Source: Niallia circulans
Lineage (GTDB): Bacteria; Bacillota; Bacilli; Bacillales; Cytobacillaceae
Reading direction: 5' to 3'
Assembly: GCF_007273535.1 (NCBI RefSeq)
Contig: NZ_RIBP01000001.1
Span: 558,001 to 622,000 of the forward strand
Length of the DNA stretch: 64,000 bases
Positions within the stretch are counted from its first letter, which is position 1, and each line of letters opens with the position of its first letter. Both the position numbers and the translations under genes were made by a program. The notes under the pieces were generated by a model. That model made no database searches and was not told where the DNA came from. It worked only from the letters and a program-made list of their open reading frames with translations. This document shows, piece by piece, positions 62,265 through 64,000 of the stretch.

Positions 62265-62313
62265 GTAACTAACCGTTAATCAATTAGCGGTAAGATTATT
62301 AGGAGGAATTATC

Positions 62314-62463
62314 ATGAGAGTCAAAATTACGTTAGCATGTACAGAAACTGGGGACAGGAATTATATTACCACTAAGAACAAGCGGAATAATCCGGATCGC
62401 CTAGAGTTTATGAAATATTGCCCTCGGTTACAAAAAAGGACACTGCATAGAGAAACAAAGTAA
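62314..62463 (+). CDS. rpmG: Ribosomal protein L33, zinc-independent paralogue
   Basis: A 49-residue protein: [20 protein letters not shown], then [20 protein letters not shown]. It has lost the CxxC pairs of the zinc-binding L33 and keeps only single cysteines, so it is the C-minus form that replaces the zinc form during zinc limitation. AGGAGG before ATG 62314. It sits between two Zur boxes. Confidence 0.92.
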   Translation: MRVKITLACTETGDRNYITTKNKRNNPDRLEFMKYCPRLQKRTLHRETK

Positions 62464-62496
62464 AAATTAACTGGTTAATGGACAAGTATAAATTTT

Positions 62497-62517
62497 AAAT
62501 CGTAATCGTTACGATTA
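62497..62517. promoter_or_regulatory. Second Zur box upstream of rpsN paralogue
   Basis: AAATCGTAAT, then C and GTTACGATTA: the Zur consensus with two mismatches. It directly precedes the S14 gene. Confidence 0.85.
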
Positions 62518-62535
62518 AAGAAAGGGATGAATGGA

Positions 62536-62805
62536 ATGGCAAAAAAATCTAAAGTAATAAAGGAAAAAAAACGCCAAGTTATGGTTGAAAAATATGCGGC
62601 ATTAAGAATGGAGTTAAAAGAAAAAGGGGATTATGAGGCACTAAGAAAACTCCCAAGAGATTCTTCGCCAACACGATTAAAAAACAGATGTGAAGTGACG
62701 GGAAGACCAAGAGGTTACTTGAGAAAATTCAAAATGTCGCGGATTGCTTTTAGAGAATATGCACATAAAGGACAAATTCCTGGTGTGAAAAAGGCTAGCT
62801 GGTAA
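62536..62805 (+). CDS. rpsN: Ribosomal protein S14, zinc-independent paralogue
   Basis: An 89-residue S14 of the long C-minus type (YhzA/RpsN2 in B. subtilis): [60 protein letters not shown]. The zinc-ribbon cysteines are absent. Start ATG 62536 with AAAGGGATG upstream; the upstream in-frame codons from 62527 cover the ribosome site. Under its own Zur box it allows new ribosomes to be made without zinc. Confidence 0.95.
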   Translation: MAKKSKVIKEKKRQVMVEKYAALRMELKEKGDYEALRKLPRDSSPTRLKNRCEVTGRPRGYLRKFKMSRIAFREYAHKGQIPGVKKASW

Positions 62806-62814
62806 TAATAAAAC

Positions 62815-62842
62815 AGCCGTCATATCTAGTATTGACGGCTTG
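62815..62842 (+). terminator. Hairpin after the S14 paralogue
   Basis: AGCCGTCA / TGACGGCT stem with a 10-base loop, without a strong T-run; probably partial termination. Confidence 0.5.
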
Positions 62843-62864
62843 AATAACTTTACTGGAGGATGTT

Positions 62865-63233
62865 ATGGATATAAATTTGATTAATCCTATTCTGGTTGAG
62901 TTCCTTTATAGGAGTACAATTGAAAGCTTGTCGCCATCAATGCGAGAAATATACCAATTCATTGAATGCGAAGAGGATGAATTAGAAAGGATGGCAGTAA
63001 GTGAAAGCCACTTTATTAAACTAATGAATGAAAAACCTCCTATAAGAAAAGCGGCAGAGCATTTTTCACTGAAGGTACCACATATTAAAGCAGTAATTAA
63101 TCAAGCACAAGGAGAAATTGACCGGGCAATGATAGAGAGATACAAACAAATAAAATGGATAGATATGACAGATTACAAGCCAGCAGCAAAAAATAAAACA
63201 AAGAGCAATTGGTCGTTTGTTTTTGTGAATTAA
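62865..63233 (+). CDS. Hypothetical protein in the Zur-regulated cluster
   Basis: A 122-residue all-helical protein with no signal or membrane segment. The middle, KPPIRKAAEHFSLKVPHIKAVI, could be a helix-turn-helix of the sigma-factor or resolvase type. The acidic N-terminal half has ECEEDELERMAVSESHF. No cysteines. GGAGG before ATG 62865. Between the zinc-free S14 and a ZagA-type metallochaperone, it is likely part of the zinc-starvation response. I do not recognise the family. Confidence 0.7.
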   Translation: MDINLINPILVEFLYRSTIESLSPSMREIYQFIECEEDELERMAVSESHFIKLMNEKPPIRKAAEHFSLKVPHIKAVINQAQGEIDRAMIERYKQIKWIDMTDYKPAAKNKTKSNWSFVFVN

Positions 63234-63271
63234 TCCATATACATAGAATTTAAAAAAGAGGGCGATGAGTA

Positions 63272-64000
63272 ATGAAAAAAATACCTGTGACAGTGCTAAG
63301 TGGCTATTTAGGTTCAGGAAAAACAACCTTGCTTAATCATGTGTTAAATAATCGAGAGGGGCTGAGGGTAGCGGTTATCGTTAACGATATGAGTGAGGTT
63401 AACATTGACAGTGAAATCATCCAGACACAAGGCGGTTTTTCCAGAACAGAGGAAAAGCTTGTTGAAATGTCTAATGGCTGCATTTGCTGCACATTACGAG
63501 AAGACTTGTTAGAAGAGGTAGAAAGCCTTGCTAAGCAAGGAGATATTGATTATATCCTGATAGAATCTTCAGGCATCAGTGAACCTATTCCTGTTGCACA
63601 AACCTTTTCCTATATCGATGAGGAGTTAGGGATTGATCTGACTAAATTTTGTGAATTAGACACAATGGTAACCGTCGTGGATGCTAATCGGTTTTGGCAT
63701 GATTATGAATCAGGAGATTCCTTACTTGATCGGAAAGAAGCAGTTGGCGAGGATGATGAGCGTAATATTGCAGACCTTTTGATAGACCAAATTGAGTTTT
63801 GCGATATTCTGTTATTGAATAAATGTGATTTAGTAACAGAGGAAGCTGTTGAAAGCTTAGAAAAGGTCTTAAAAACTCTGCAGCCAGAAGCAAAAATTAT
63901 TCGCACAGTAAATAGTTCAATAGATATGAAAGAAATACTACATACTAATTTATTTGATTTTGAGAAAGCGAGTGTATCTGCTGGTTGGCTGAAAGAGTTA
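63272..64000 (+). CDS. zagA: ZagA/YciC-type zinc metallochaperone GTPase (5' part)
   Basis: The first 243 codons of a COG0523/CobW-family GTPase; the rest lies beyond the window. Visible are Walker A in [18 protein letters not shown], the metal-binding CxCC loop in [32 protein letters not shown], a Walker B region (VTVVDANRF) and the G4 NKCD motif (LLLNKCDLV). The B. subtilis counterpart is Zur-controlled and supplies zinc to enzymes such as FolE during starvation. ATG at 63272 behind GAGGGCGATGAG. Confidence 0.92.
   Translation, partial: MKKIPVTVLSGYLGSGKTTLLNHVLNNREGLRVAVIVNDMSEVNIDSEIIQTQGGFSRTEEKLVEMSNGCICCTLREDLLEEVESLAKQGDIDYILIESSGISEPIPVAQTFSYIDEELGIDLTKFCELDTMVTVVDANRFWHDYESGDSLLDRKEAVGEDDERNIADLLIDQIEFCDILLLNKCDLVTEEAVESLEKVLKTLQPEAKIIRTVNSSIDMKEILHTNLFDFEKASVSAGWLKEL

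Noticed and set aside
63066..63326. Minus-strand 86-codon frame over the 122-residue gene
   Set aside because: It overlaps two well-supported plus-strand genes and has no ribosome site.

Overview
The window looks like chromosome from an endospore-forming, low-GC Firmicute of the Bacillaceae. The evidence is a CwlJ spore-cortex hydrolase, a BclA-like collagen repeat protein, two KinB-like sporulation-type kinases, perfect CcpA (cre) and Zur boxes, an adenine riboswitch in front of a PbuE efflux pump, and SipW/TasA-type matrix genes. I cannot fix the genus from sequence alone. No rRNA, tRNA or CRISPR array was seen.

Layout. 1-376: start of a LacI-family regulator. 933-13307: the most unusual block. 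An operon of a double-domain KaiC-like ATPase, a small winged-helix-like protein and a PocR-like/LuxR regulator is followed by a TasA/camelysin-SipW-second substrate operon, an HD-GYP protein and a 1,863-residue Ig-repeat surface protein. Their promoter regions share TTCCTA/TAGGAA elements, which suggests one regulon linking a KaiC-type switch, c-di-GMP turnover and extracellular fibres or adhesin. 13344-19244: DeoR regulator divergent from a GH29 fucosidase/mannose-family PTS operon, then cutC. 19260-24380: a MITE-like repeat, a transposase remnant, a lipoprotein, a DMT exporter with a leader-peptide attenuator, a HAD phosphatase and a divergent TrmB/TauE pair. 24689-29518: a huge collagen-like protein. 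30077-31424: pbuE with its adenine riboswitch. 31714-36061: CBO0543-family membrane proteins, a PAS-GGDEF cyclase, a GNAT and a KinB-like kinase.

36073-38012: a second MITE copy split by an intact IS3-family element. 38165-49388: a cellobiose-type EIIC, a P450, an Hfq paralogue, a DUF3231 protein, YitT, OsmC, a broken NUDIX gene, small hypotheticals, two candidate small RNAs and a GPH sugar symporter. 49541-55023: cwlJ, a second KinB-like kinase, and a LacI regulator with a GH36 alpha-galactosidase. 55125-59344: a possible small island between 16-bp direct repeats, holding an Rgg-like regulator, short peptide ORFs, a matrixin-like protease with a disrupted start, and a lipoprotein. 59463-62084: a third MITE copy and a PAS-GAF-GGDEF-EAL protein. 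62244-64000: a Zur-controlled cluster of zinc-independent L33 and S14 paralogues, an unknown 122-residue protein and a ZagA/YciC GTPase cut by the window end.

Themes: carbohydrate scavenging (fucosides, alpha-galactosides, beta-glucosides), a c-di-GMP network (HD-GYP, GGDEF, GGDEF-EAL), spore and surface structures, and several post-transcriptional or leader-based controls.
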